From Chitinophaga varians (GTDB lineage Bacteria > Bacteroidota > Bacteroidia > Chitinophagales > Chitinophagaceae): 64,000 nt of DNA. Made by a program: the position numbers and the translations under genes. Where the stretch lies: NCBI RefSeq assembly GCF_012641275.1, contig NZ_JABAIA010000001.1, positions 2,790,001-2,854,000 of the forward strand, in the 5' to 3' direction. A model generated the notes under the pieces. It saw only the letters and a list, made by a program, of their open reading frames with translations. It searched no databases and was not told the DNA's origin. Positions 37,769 to 46,598 of this stretch are shown here, piece after piece; within the stretch, counting starts at the first letter, position 1; every line of letters begins with the position of its first letter.

Positions 37769-40230
37769 TGCAGAAGGGAAATAGCTATATCATCTGTTGT
37801 ATCATATTATGCCTGGGCTTCCTGGCTATCAGCTCCTGCAGCACTACCCGCACCGTACCGGAAGGCGACCGCCTCTATACCGGCAGCACTGTGGCATGGA
37901 AAGGTAAACAACCCAAAGATTATGGCTCACTCAGCGAAGGACTGAAAAAAAGAATCCGGCCTAATACCAACCGGAAATTCCTCGGTATGCCCATCAAGCT
38001 GTGGCTGTACAATATGGGCCACGAGCCCAAAGGCAAAGGCCTCAATTACCTGCTCCGGAAAAAATGGGGAGAACCGCCGGTATTACTAAGCCAGGCCAAA
38101 CCCGACTATACCGGCAAAGTGCTGGAAGGCTACCTGGTGGATAACGGCTACTTCCAGGCAGAAGTATCTTCTGCCGTAAAAAACTCCGGTAAAAAGAAAG
38201 CCTCTATCCGTTACGAAGCCGTTCCCAATCACCGCTATACCATCAAAAGCGTAACCTACCTGACAGACAGCAGCGCGATAGGAAAAACTGTCACCCAAAC
38301 TTATGATGAAAGCTCACTGATAGTAGGCAAACCTTATTCCCTCGATTCTATCAGGGCCGAACGGGAACGTATACACGCCGCATTAAAAGAGCAGGGATAT
38401 TACTACTTTACGCCGGATTATCTGCTGGTGCAGGCAGATACCACCAACAATGGCACTGTGGACCTTTTCGTGAAGATAAAAGACAATACGCCGCTGGTGG
38501 CGCTTCGCCCTTACCGGATGCACGATATCAGCCTCTTCCCGGACTATTCGCTGGATAACGAGGCCCAGTCCACCCAGGGCGTACCGGTATACTACAGGGG
38601 CATGTACATCGTCGATTCTTCCAAACGTTTTAAGCCCATCGTATTTGAACGGTCCGTGTTTCTGCGACCTGACAGCCTTTACCGCTTAAGCTCCCACAAT
38701 ATCACGCTGCAACGCCTGATCAACCTGGGCGTATTCAAATTCGTGAAAGGTACTTTCCGGCCGGTGAGAGATACCTCCCGGCACAATATCACCGGTGGCA
38801 GTCCCAATGCGCCTGCACCGGTAAGGGATACCGCTGCCCCGCGTTTTGTACAGCGTACCGCCGTTGCTGACAGCGCCTATCGTCGCGATACCGCGCTGGC
38901 AAATACCTACCGCGCCATGGTGAATAACAAAGTGTCCCTCGACAGCGGATGGCTCGATGCCAAATTTTACCTGACACCTTACAAACGGCGCTCGCTGCAG
39001 ACAGAATTACGGGGCACCTCCAAGTCCAACGGGTTTATCGGCTCGGAAGCCCGTATCACCGCCAAAAACCGTAACTGGCTGCATTCCGCGACAGCACTGG
39101 AAATAGGCCTTCATGGCGGTATGGAATGGCAGACCGGCAATAATTCCGCCGGCGGCGGCAACTCCTACAGCGCCGGCGCTGAAGTAGCGGTAACATTCCC
39201 CCGCTTCCTCACGCCTTTCCGCCTCAATATCCGTACACCATATGTGCCACGCACCCGTATGAGCGCCAGCTACGAGCTGTACAGCCGGTCAAGCCTGTAT
39301 AACCTAAACGCATATACGCTACAGTTACAATACCTCTGGCAGAAGACGGCTTACCTGAACCACGCTTTCGCACCGATAGCGGTCACGTACGTATTGCCGA
39401 CCAAAACCACGGCGGCATATGACAGCATCCTCAAAAATGATCCCAGTCAGCGGGCTTCTATCGAAAAACAATTTATTCTGGGAGGCAACTATACCATCAC
39501 ATTCAATAACCAGACGGCCAACCGCATCCATAGCTTCTACCTCAGCGGCAACGTTGACGTGTCCGGGAACATAGCAGGCCTGATTGTTCCAAAGAGTGAT
39601 TCCGGAACCAAAAACATTCTGAAAAATCCATTCGCCCAATACGAACGTTTTACCCTGGAAGGCCGCCACTACTGGCAGATAGGCAGAGGGAAACAGTGGG
39701 TGAACCGGCTCTTTATCGGCTATGGTTTGCCATATGGCAACTCTCAGACGCTGCCCTTCGTCAAACAGTTTTTTACCGGTGGTAGCAGCAGCATCCGCGC
39801 ATTCAGGGCTCGTACCCTCGGTCCGGGATCATACTACAATAAAGCACAGGACACAGCCGCCTTGTTGGCCAATGAAGCCGGTGATATCAAACTGGAACTT
39901 AACTCGGAAGTGCGTATACACATTGCCAGCGTGTTCAACTTCGCCGCATTTATCGATGCTGGTAATGTCTGGCTGCAGAAACAGGTGCCGGACAAACCTG
40001 GCAGCCAGTTCAAACTGGATTCCTTCTACCGGCAGATAGCAGTAGGCGGCGGTATCGGCCTGCGAATAGACGCCTCTATCGTAGTGGTGCGGTTCGATCT
40101 GGCAACACCGTTCCGCATACCTTATCTTCCGCCTAAAGAACGATGGGTGTTCGACAAAATTAATTTCGGAGATCCCGACTGGCGAAAGAAAAACCTGATT
40201 CTCAATATCGCCATCGGATACCCCTTCTGA
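37768..40230 (+). CDS. tamL: TamL: lipoprotein variant of the Omp85-family TamA
   Basis: 820 residues. N-terminal lipobox I-S-S-C with Cys24 marks it as an outer-membrane lipoprotein, unlike proteobacterial TamA. POTRA-like segments (about 90-330) follow, with Y-L-V-D-N-G-Y-F-Q-A and L-K-E-Q-G-Y-Y-Y-F, then a 16-strand-type barrel with G-G-S-S-S-I-R-A-F-R-A-R-T (the Omp85 L6 loop VRGF/Y equivalent) and a C-terminal Phe. It is translationally coupled to tamB by a TAATG overlap. Together they should bridge the inner and outer membranes for envelope biogenesis. Followed by a 40-bp palindromic terminator. Confidence 0.93.
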   Translation: MQKGNSYIICCIILCLGFLAISSCSTTRTVPEGDRLYTGSTVAWKGKQPKDYGSLSEGLKKRIRPNTNRKFLGMPIKLWLYNMGHEPKGKGLNYLLRKKWGEPPVLLSQAKPDYTGKVLEGYLVDNGYFQAEVSSAVKNSGKKKASIRYEAVPNHRYTIKSVTYLTDSSAIGKTVTQTYDESSLIVGKPYSLDSIRAERERIHAALKEQGYYYFTPDYLLVQADTTNNGTVDLFVKIKDNTPLVALRPYRMHDISLFPDYSLDNEAQSTQGVPVYYRGMYIVDSSKRFKPIVFERSVFLRPDSLYRLSSHNITLQRLINLGVFKFVKGTFRPVRDTSRHNITGGSPNAPAPVRDTAAPRFVQRTAVADSAYRRDTALANTYRAMVNNKVSLDSGWLDAKFYLTPYKRRSLQTELRGTSKSNGFIGSEARITAKNRNWLHSATALEIGLHGGMEWQTGNNSAGGGNSYSAGAEVAVTFPRFLTPFRLNIRTPYVPRTRMSASYELYSRSSLYNLNAYTLQLQYLWQKTAYLNHAFAPIAVTYVLPTKTTAAYDSILKNDPSQRASIEKQFILGGNYTITFNNQTANRIHSFYLSGNVDVSGNIAGLIVPKSDSGTKNILKNPFAQYERFTLEGRHYWQIGRGKQWVNRLFIGYGLPYGNSQTLPFVKQFFTGGSSSIRAFRARTLGPGSYYNKAQDTAALLANEAGDIKLELNSEVRIHIASVFNFAAFIDAGNVWLQKQVPDKPGSQFKLDSFYRQIAVGGGIGLRIDASIVVVRFDLATPFRIPYLPPKERWVFDKINFGDPDWRKKNLILNIAIGYPF

Positions 40231-40231
40231 T

Positions 40232-40271
40232 AAAACAAAACGGATTGCACATGTGCAATCCGTTTTGTTTT
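40232..40271. terminator. Perfect 40-bp palindrome, bidirectional terminator
   Basis: The half AAAACAAAACGGATTGCAC is followed by AT and its exact complement. It sits 2 bases after the tamL stop and 6 bases before the convergent poxB-like stop, so it can end both transcripts. Confidence 0.9.
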
Positions 40272-40276
40272 GTTAC

Positions 40277-42013
40277 CTATAACACGTCTTTGATATGTTT
40301 GTAGTTTGATTTTACTGCATCCAGCACATCGTCCAGTCTTCCTCCCAGTATCAGTTTCCCCATCCACAAAGCATATCCTTTCATCTGCTCAAATTCTATT
40401 TTCGGCGGCATGGCCAAAGACGCAGGATTCGTGAAAATATTGACCAGCACAGGACCCGATGCATCCCTTACCCTGGTAAGTACCGGCTCCACTTCATCGG
40501 GCGTGCGAATGGTAAAAGCAGTAAAGCCCATCGCTGTGGCTACTCCGGCAAAGTCGGGATTAACCATATCTGTTTGCCAGTCCGGCAAACCGGCAACTTC
40601 CATTTCCAGCTTTACCATACCTAACGCCCGGTTGTTAAAAACGATCACTTTTACAGGTAAATTATATTGTCGGATGGTCATCAGATCGCCTAATAACATG
40701 GTAAGCCCTCCATCGCCACAAAGGGCGTACACTTCACGTCCCGGCTGGCACAAAGCAGCACCAATGGCCTGCGGCATGGCATTAGCCATAGAGCCGTGGT
40801 TGAACGACCCTAACAAGGTACGTTTTCCTGTTGCTTCAATGTACCGCGCCGTCCAGACATTGGTCATTCCGGTATCTACGGTGAAAATAGCATCCTTTGC
40901 TGCCAGCCGGCTGATCACCGTGGCCACATACTCCGGACTGATGGCTTCTTCTTTGCCACGGTCTTCCACATAGGTGTTCAGTTTCCGTTTTACCTCTTCA
41001 TGAAATTCCACCATAGTGTCCAGGAATTTGCGGTCTTTTTTGTCGAGTATCATCGGCAACAGCGCCTGCAGGGTAGGAGCGATATCCCCACAGAGGCCCA
41101 TTTCCAGGGATGCACGCCTGCCCAGCCTTTCCGGCTGATTATCTATCTGCACGATCTTCGCGTTTTCCGGCATAAACGGCGTATACGGAAAATCTGTTCC
41201 TAACAGCAGTACAACATCCGCCTCATGCATACTTTTATAAGCAGATGCCAGTCCCAACAGCCCGGTCATCCCTACTTCGTGAGGGTTGTCGTATTCTATG
41301 CCCATTTTCGCCCGGAAAGAATACCCCACCGGTGCTTTCAGCAGCGAGGCCAGGGTCACTACTTCATCATGGGCGGCAGTAGCGCCCAACCCACAGTAAA
41401 TGGCCACTTTTTCGGCCGACTGCAGCAATGACGCCAGCTGTTGCAGTTCTTCTTCCGCCGGCCGAAGCACCGCTGCCGGCCGGTATACTTTTAACGCTGT
41501 ACTGATATTTTCCGCATCAGCTGATGCCACATCTCCCGGCAGTCCCAGTACAGCCACGCCTTTTTTATGCACAGCATGTTGCAGGGCCGCCTGTAGCATG
41601 CGCGGGGCCTGTGCGGGCGTATTAGCGACCTGGTTATAGTGACTGCAATCCGAAAATAACTTAATCGTATTCGTTTCCTGGAAATAATCACTGCCAAATT
41701 CATTGGTCGCGCAGGTGGAAGCAATGGCTATCACCGGAGCGCCCGAACGATGCGCATCGTACAAGCCGTTAATCAGGTGTACATGTCCCGGCCCACTGCT
41801 TCCGGCGCAACAGGCCAGTCCGTTGAGCTGTGCTTCCGCGCCGGCCGCATAGGCGCCTACTTCTTCATGACGCACATGTACCCACTGGATACGGCCATCT
41901 CTGCGCACTGCATCGTTAATATGATTTAAACTATCTCCCGTAACGGCATAAATACGCTTGATACCGGCATCCGCCAGCATCTCCACTAATTGGTCGGCAA
42001 CTGATTTTCCCAT
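40277..42013 (-). CDS. poxB: Thiamine-diphosphate enzyme, PoxB-like pyruvate dehydrogenase/oxidase
   Basis: 578 residues, the size of E. coli PoxB. N-terminal Pyr domain with the catalytic Glu in V-R-H-E-E-V-G-A-Y-A; central FAD-type domain; C-terminal PP domain with the ThDP motif G-D-G-G-L-T-M-L-L-G-D-L...N (about 433-460). It retains the PoxB-like G-S-S-G-P-G-H-V-H-L-I-N-G-L-Y-D-A. PoxB oxidises pyruvate to acetate and CO2, passing electrons to quinone at the membrane; other ThDP family members (acetolactate synthase, oxalyl-CoA decarboxylase) are possible but fit less well. Monocistronic and convergent with tamL. Confidence 0.85.
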   Translation of the reverse strand: MGKSVADQLVEMLADAGIKRIYAVTGDSLNHINDAVRRDGRIQWVHVRHEEVGAYAAGAEAQLNGLACCAGSSGPGHVHLINGLYDAHRSGAPVIAIASTCATNEFGSDYFQETNTIKLFSDCSHYNQVANTPAQAPRMLQAALQHAVHKKGVAVLGLPGDVASADAENISTALKVYRPAAVLRPAEEELQQLASLLQSAEKVAIYCGLGATAAHDEVVTLASLLKAPVGYSFRAKMGIEYDNPHEVGMTGLLGLASAYKSMHEADVVLLLGTDFPYTPFMPENAKIVQIDNQPERLGRRASLEMGLCGDIAPTLQALLPMILDKKDRKFLDTMVEFHEEVKRKLNTYVEDRGKEEAISPEYVATVISRLAAKDAIFTVDTGMTNVWTARYIEATGKRTLLGSFNHGSMANAMPQAIGAALCQPGREVYALCGDGGLTMLLGDLMTIRQYNLPVKVIVFNNRALGMVKLEMEVAGLPDWQTDMVNPDFAGVATAMGFTAFTIRTPDEVEPVLTRVRDASGPVLVNIFTNPASLAMPPKIEFEQMKGYALWMGKLILGGRLDDVLDAVKSNYKHIKDVL

Positions 42014-42157
42014 AAATATGTTTTTGTTTTTTCAGGATGTGTTTTTTAAAAACAACAGCGCTGGTACTTTGTTTAAGCCTCCATTGCTTCAATAAACGGA
42101 CCCGTACACCCATCAGAAAATATCATTATATTTATACGACTAAACTGCGGCCTGTTT

Positions 42158-42535
42158 ATGAGATTATCGTTACATCCACACCTGTTACTCGCCTGTGCAA
42201 TACTGATGATCAGTATAACTGCGTGTAGCCGTAAGGTTACCCAAAATGGGAAGGCTTCCTATTACGCCGATTCCTTCGATGGGAAACGCACTGCCAGCGG
42301 AGAAACATTCCGGCAGCGACACCTGACGGCAGCCCATAAATCGCTTCCTTTTGGTACCCGCGTAAAAGTTGTCAATATGGCCAACGGCCGCTCGGTGAAA
42401 GTGCGCATCAATGACAGAGGCCCGTTTGCTCCCGGCAGAATCATCGATCTTTCTAAAAAAGCAGCGTCTAAACTGGGCATGCTTAATACCGGTGTCGCAA
42501 ACGTGGAAATAAAATACAAAAAGCCTAAAAAATAG
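42158..42535 (+). CDS. rlpA: RlpA-family septal ring lytic transglycosylase-like lipoprotein
   Basis: 125 residues with a lipobox ending T-A-C (Cys23). The remainder is a single double-psi beta-barrel: [38 protein letters not shown] and R-I-I-D-L-S-K-A-A-type helix. The catalytic-type His/Asp positions ([10 protein letters not shown] and N-D-R-G-P) are present. No SPOR domain, so septal targeting by denuded glycans is not provided by this protein. It divergently faces the poxB-like gene. Confidence 0.93.
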   Translation: MRLSLHPHLLLACAILMISITACSRKVTQNGKASYYADSFDGKRTASGETFRQRHLTAAHKSLPFGTRVKVVNMANGRSVKVRINDRGPFAPGRIIDLSKKAASKLGMLNTGVANVEIKYKKPKK

Positions 42536-42567
42536 GGAAGGAGAAACACCACAGCATTTCTCCTTCC
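42536..42567. terminator. Hairpin between rlpA and the convergent PfpI gene
   Basis: GGAAGGAGAAA (42536-42546) pairs with TTTCTCCTTCC (42557-42567). The T tract is poor. Confidence 0.55.
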
Positions 42568-42590
42568 ACAAGCGCCAAACACAGTTGTTG

Positions 42591-43145
42591 TTACACAACA
42601 TGCTCACCCTCTGCTATTTCTTCCACCATCTTTTTACAAAATGCGGGCAGATCCTTGGGTGTCCTGCTGGTCACCAGTCCGTGGTCTGTAACCACTTCTT
42701 CGTCAGACCAAACAGCACCGGCATTTTCCAGATCTGTTTTCAGGGAAGGATAGGACGTGACCCTGCGACCGTTGAGTTCTCCTGTTTCTATCAGCGTCCA
42801 TGGACCATGGCAAATCGCTGCTATAGGCTTTCCGTCTTCAAAAAAACCGCCTACAAAAGTGACCGCCTGCTGATTGATACGTAACTGGTCAGGGTTTAAT
42901 ACACCTCCGGGCAGTACCAGCGCATCGTAATCCTGCGCATTGGCTTCGGCCAGGTTCTTATCTACCGGATAATCTTTCCCCCAATCTTTTTCTGCCCAGG
43001 CCTTTACTTTTTCTTTTTCGGGAGAAATAATATCCACTTTTGCTCCTGCGTTTTTTAACGCTTCCAGTGGCGCTGTCAGCTCCACTTCCTCAAATCCGTT
43101 GGCGACCAGTATCGCCACCTTTTTGTCCTGCAATTGAGTTCCCAT
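42591..43145 (-). CDS. DJ-1/PfpI family protein (YhbO/PfpI-like)
   Basis: 184 residues from ATG 43145. The frame extends upstream to 43244 but the extra 33 residues are not conserved-looking. Signature: K-V-A-I-L-V-A-N-G-F-E-E-V-E-L, the catalytic nucleophile Cys in A-A-I-C-H-G-P-W-T-L (about residue 110) and T-D-H-G-L-V-T-S-R-T-P. The C-H-G-P-W form is that of PfpI and YhbO/YajL-like deglycases or glyoxalase-III activity, so removal of methylglyoxal-type adducts is possible (mgsA is also in this window, 23 kb away). Substrate not certain. Confidence 0.88.
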   Translation of the reverse strand: MGTQLQDKKVAILVANGFEEVELTAPLEALKNAGAKVDIISPEKEKVKAWAEKDWGKDYPVDKNLAEANAQDYDALVLPGGVLNPDQLRINQQAVTFVGGFFEDGKPIAAICHGPWTLIETGELNGRRVTSYPSLKTDLENAGAVWSDEEVVTDHGLVTSRTPKDLPAFCKKMVEEIAEGEHVV

Positions 43146-43431
43146 AAAACATAGTTTTTTCGTGAATAAAACCGGATGATTTCGCCCGCTGCGCCTGACG
43201 GGCACAGCTAAATTCCAGATGTTGTTCTCCTTCCAACTGCACAAAAAAGGTTCCCTTGCTCATACATATTGCCTGTAGCCTGCTTCCAGCGCCCGTGGTC
43301 GTATAGCCGTTGTATATATTTTTTCCCATACCGTAGAAAGAAAGGAATCTCATTCCAGTGTAATATTTTGATGCCAGCTGTTGCATTTGGTGATTCCTAC
43401 TGTTTTATTTGTTGACACTAATTCCTGAACA

Positions 43432-44688
43432 ATGAAAAAATATATGCTTTTCTGTGCCCTGTTCAGCCTGCTGGCTACACAACAGATTTCGGCGCAATCA
43501 TCTCCCGTGGTGCTCCCGGGTTCTACGGCCTATGCAGATCCGGAGGAAAAAAACGTGGACATCAATGAAAACAAGGGCGTGATCAACTGGACCGGCAATG
43601 AGAATACGGTTAATTTTTATTTTCACGCCGCCACCACCGGCAAACTAAAAGTCGCCCTGCAGGCACGCTCTGATGCAGGCAGCAAAATACAGGTTACCCT
43701 AAATGGAATATCCAAAACAGTTAGCATTCCTGCCAACAATGATATAGTCGCCATTCCTGCACTGGAAACGAATATCAAACAAGCAGGCTTCTATACCATC
43801 ACACTCAGGGGACTGGAAAAATCCGGCAAGCTGTACGCTGATGTGAAAGCCATAAGCCTGGAAGGTGCCGCTACCAAAGATATCCAGTTCAACCCCAAAT
43901 CATGGCGGCGTTCGGCCTCCGTACATCTCAACTATCCCGTTCCTGAAGGAAAAAATGTGGAGTGGTTCTATGGTGAGATAAAAGTACCGGCAGGAGAGGA
44001 CAAGATCGGTACCTATTTTATGTCTTGCGGCTTTCACCGCGGATACTTCGGTATGCAGGTCAACTCGGCTGTGGAAAGAAGAATTATTTTCTCCGTATGG
44101 GATGCCGGTAGTGAACCAGACAAACGCGATAATGTAAAATACGAAGACCAGGTAGTGCTGCTCGCCAAAGGTGACAGCGTATATGCCAGCGGCTTTGGTG
44201 GAGAAGGTACCGGTGGCCACAGTCACTGGGAGTACAACTGGAAAGCCGGCGAAACCTATCGCTTTTTGATGCACAGCGTTCCTGTTGGCACCACTACCAC
44301 CTATACCGCGTATTTCTATGTGCCGGAACACCATGAATGGAAGCTGATAGCCAGCTTCCGCGCACCGAAAGACGGTAAGTACATGGGGCACCTGTACTCA
44401 TTTCTCGAAAATTTCTCTTTTGAAAACGGCCACCTCGGCAGAAAAGGTTACTACGGCAATCACTGGATAAAAACAGATACCGGCGAATGGATAGAGCTGA
44501 CCAAAGCTAAATTCACCAACGATGCTACAGCAAAAGCCAAAGACCGGCTGGACTTCGGCGGAGGCTCCGAAAACGGCTGGTTCTATCTGTGGACCAGCGG
44601 CTTTAAACCTGCCAACGCCAAATACGGGGACTTTTTTGAACGTCCCGCCACCGGCAAACATCCGGAGATAACGCTGCCCCGTTTTTAA
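43432..44688 (+). CDS. Secreted DUF3472 protein with DUF5077-like N-terminal domain
   Basis: 418 residues with a signal peptide (M-K-K-Y-M-L-F-C-A-L-F-S-L-L-A...S-A-Q). The N-terminal part (about residues 25-145) is a beta-sandwich resembling DUF5077; the remainder has the DUF3472 hallmark G-F-G-G-E-G-T-G-G-H-S-H-W and W-F-Y-G-E-I-K-V-P. These two-domain proteins are common near carbohydrate-active genes in Bacteroidota, and a carbohydrate-binding role has been assumed. No enzyme motif is evident. A perfect palindromic terminator follows. Confidence 0.85.
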   Translation: MKKYMLFCALFSLLATQQISAQSSPVVLPGSTAYADPEEKNVDINENKGVINWTGNENTVNFYFHAATTGKLKVALQARSDAGSKIQVTLNGISKTVSIPANNDIVAIPALETNIKQAGFYTITLRGLEKSGKLYADVKAISLEGAATKDIQFNPKSWRRSASVHLNYPVPEGKNVEWFYGEIKVPAGEDKIGTYFMSCGFHRGYFGMQVNSAVERRIIFSVWDAGSEPDKRDNVKYEDQVVLLAKGDSVYASGFGGEGTGGHSHWEYNWKAGETYRFLMHSVPVGTTTTYTAYFYVPEHHEWKLIASFRAPKDGKYMGHLYSFLENFSFENGHLGRKGYYGNHWIKTDTGEWIELTKAKFTNDATAKAKDRLDFGGGSENGWFYLWTSGFKPANAKYGDFFERPATGKHPEITLPRF

Positions 44689-44723
44689 TATTCCGTTTAA
44701 CCGTGATCGTTATATTGTACTTT

Positions 44724-44757
44724 AAAAAGCCGCAAAATTTTGCGGCTTTTTTGTTTA
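44724..44757 (+). terminator. Rho-independent terminator after the DUF3472 gene
   Basis: Perfect palindrome AAAAAGCCGCAAAA with its complement, 44724-44751, running into TTTTGTTT. Confidence 0.92.
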
Positions 44758-44870
44758 TCAATATCCTATATACCCCATAGGACTTAAGGGACGAATTTAC
44801 TTTCGGGCTTCCTTACCGGATTTTGATTTAAATTCGGTAAGGAAAATGATCTTTTGCAGATATCGTATTT

Positions 44871-45989
44871 ATGCTTAAATCAGTGAAAAAGAGACTGCCC
44901 ATTCCCGGTGTGCTGGACGTATTAGATGAGCTTAACCCTTTCAAGGTAAAGCGGCAGCGCATCATGAACTTTAATCCGGCTACGAGCGTGGCTTCGCGCA
45001 AACCGGCTGAAACCAGTAAAATCACCGTTTTCGATTATAGCGGTAACGCCTGTACGGAAACATCAGTGTCGCTGGAAGAAGTATTTGCTTATCGTGACAA
45101 GCCCACTTTCACTTGGATCAATGTGGATGGTATCCGGAAAGACGATGTACACGCTATTTGTCAGCATTATATGATCCATCCGTTGATGGAGGAGGACGTG
45201 CTCAGTATAGGGCAGCGCGCCAAAATGGACGATATCGGCGGACGGCTGTTCTGCATTCTGCCGATGATGTATTTCAATAGTGAGGCGTCTACCATAGACC
45301 AGGAGCAGGTGAGCATCGTGATGGGAAAAAATTTCGTGATTTCTTTTCAGGAAGATCCTACCAGGGACGTGTTTGACCCCGTACGGGAGAAACTGAAAAT
45401 CCCCGGTTCCCGTATTCGTAACGGCTCCATGGATTTTCTCTGTTATTCGCTGCTGGACGTGATCGTAGACAGCTATTTCACGGTACTGGATAAACTGGGG
45501 GAAAGAATAGAGCTCATGGAAGATATTGTTCAGCACGAACCCAATACCCGCACACTCGCGCGGATCAACTTCCTCCGCCGGCAGGTATTTCTCTTCAAGA
45601 GGGGGATAGCGCCCGTTCGTGAGCTGGTAAATGGTTTCCTCAAAAGCGAAAGCGATCTGCTGGAAGATAATGTCACTAAATACTATAAAGACGTGTATGA
45701 CCACATCATTCAGTGCAATGACCTGGCAGACAACTACCGCGACATGATCCTCAACGTACAGGAGATGTACCACACCCAGCTCAATCTTAAAATGAACGAG
45801 ATCATGAAAGTACTGGCAGTAGTAACCACGTTGCTAACGCCATTAACACTGATTGCCGGTATTTATGGTATGAATTTCCACAATATGCCGGAGCTGGAAA
45901 GCCGCAATGGTTATTTCTATACCCTGGGCGGCATGGGACTGCTCCTGGTACTGATGATCCTGATTTTCCGGAAACGTGGCTGGTTTTAG
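44871..45989 (+). CDS. corA: CorA-type magnesium/cobalt transporter
   Basis: 372 residues. Long N-terminal cytoplasmic domain, then two C-terminal helices with the Y-G-M-N-F (GMN) selectivity motif between them: I-A-G-I-Y-G-M-N-F-H-N-M-P. The extended helix L-N-L-K-M-N-E-I-M-K-V-L-A-V-V-T-T-L-L-T-P-L-T is diagnostic. Forms a pentamer importing Mg2+. Its stop overlaps the convergent DUF2480 gene by 4 bases. Confidence 0.95.
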   Translation: MLKSVKKRLPIPGVLDVLDELNPFKVKRQRIMNFNPATSVASRKPAETSKITVFDYSGNACTETSVSLEEVFAYRDKPTFTWINVDGIRKDDVHAICQHYMIHPLMEEDVLSIGQRAKMDDIGGRLFCILPMMYFNSEASTIDQEQVSIVMGKNFVISFQEDPTRDVFDPVREKLKIPGSRIRNGSMDFLCYSLLDVIVDSYFTVLDKLGERIELMEDIVQHEPNTRTLARINFLRRQVFLFKRGIAPVRELVNGFLKSESDLLEDNVTKYYKDVYDHIIQCNDLADNYRDMILNVQEMYHTQLNLKMNEIMKVLAVVTTLLTPLTLIAGIYGMNFHNMPELESRNGYFYTLGGMGLLLVLMILIFRKRGWF

Positions 45990-46492
45990 GCCTTTTTCTT
46001 ATACACAGGCACAGAAGAACATGGCTCACCGTACATAATGCTCTTGGCCACCGGGCGCAGGAGCCGGGTTATTTCTGCATAGGCCACTTCACCCACGCGC
46101 TGATCGCCACAACCTTTGATCACTATACGCTTGTCTTCAAAAGCAGCTACATCCAGTGTAGATAAATTCTTAAGGTACAGCGTTTTATATATGAATTCTG
46201 CGTCGCCGAAGGCAGCATAGGCCGCCACCGGTTCCAGGTTGGTCATTACCAGCATATAAGCCCACAAAGGCACTACCGCGTCAGCAGTACATACCAAACC
46301 CACATTTTTTCCACGGTATTGTTCCCAGTCGTGCGACTGCATAGCCGTACGAAAGTCTTTCTCTTTCAGGATCATTCCCATAAAAAGATAGTCTTTCATA
46401 TCAAAAATGACAGTCTCCCCCTTGGGGTAGAATTGTTCCAGGTCGATGGTTTCCAGGCCACTCTGCGCTACTTTATTAACGATTTCATCCAT
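45986..46492 (-). CDS. DUF2480 family protein
   Basis: 168 residues, no signal peptide. Matches the Bacteroidota-restricted DUF2480 from I-D-L-E-Q-F-Y-P-x-G, F-D-M-K-D-Y-L-F, W-E-Q-Y-x-G-K-x-V-G-L and the D-K-R-I-V-I-K-G-C-G-D segment near residue 125-135. A single cysteine occurs in K-G-C-G-D, another near the C-terminus. Function not known; usually linked to metal-cluster assembly genes elsewhere, which I cannot test here. The C-terminal 4 bases overlap corA on the other strand. Confidence 0.85.
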   Translation of the reverse strand: MDEIVNKVAQSGLETIDLEQFYPKGETVIFDMKDYLFMGMILKEKDFRTAMQSHDWEQYRGKNVGLVCTADAVVPLWAYMLVMTNLEPVAAYAAFGDAEFIYKTLYLKNLSTLDVAAFEDKRIVIKGCGDQRVGEVAYAEITRLLRPVAKSIMYGEPCSSVPVYKKKA

Positions 46493-46541
46493 AGCTGTCT
46501 GTTTTTAACCTCACAAATTTACGAAGATATAGGCATGTAAA

Positions 46542-46568
46542 AAGGGAGGCATTGCTGCCTCCCTTCTC
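46542..46568 (-). terminator. Rho-independent terminator of the foldase gene
   Basis: AAGGGAGGCA (46542-46551) pairs with TGCCTCCCTT (46556-46565); on the minus strand it is followed by a TTTT run. Confidence 0.8.
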
Positions 46569-46598
46569 CTTATGTCAGTTAAAAATGTATGCTTTCTA

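Noticed and set aside
43090..43386. 98-residue minus-strand frame ahead of the PfpI gene
   Set aside because: It overlaps the PfpI start by 56 bases in another frame and resembles no known family.
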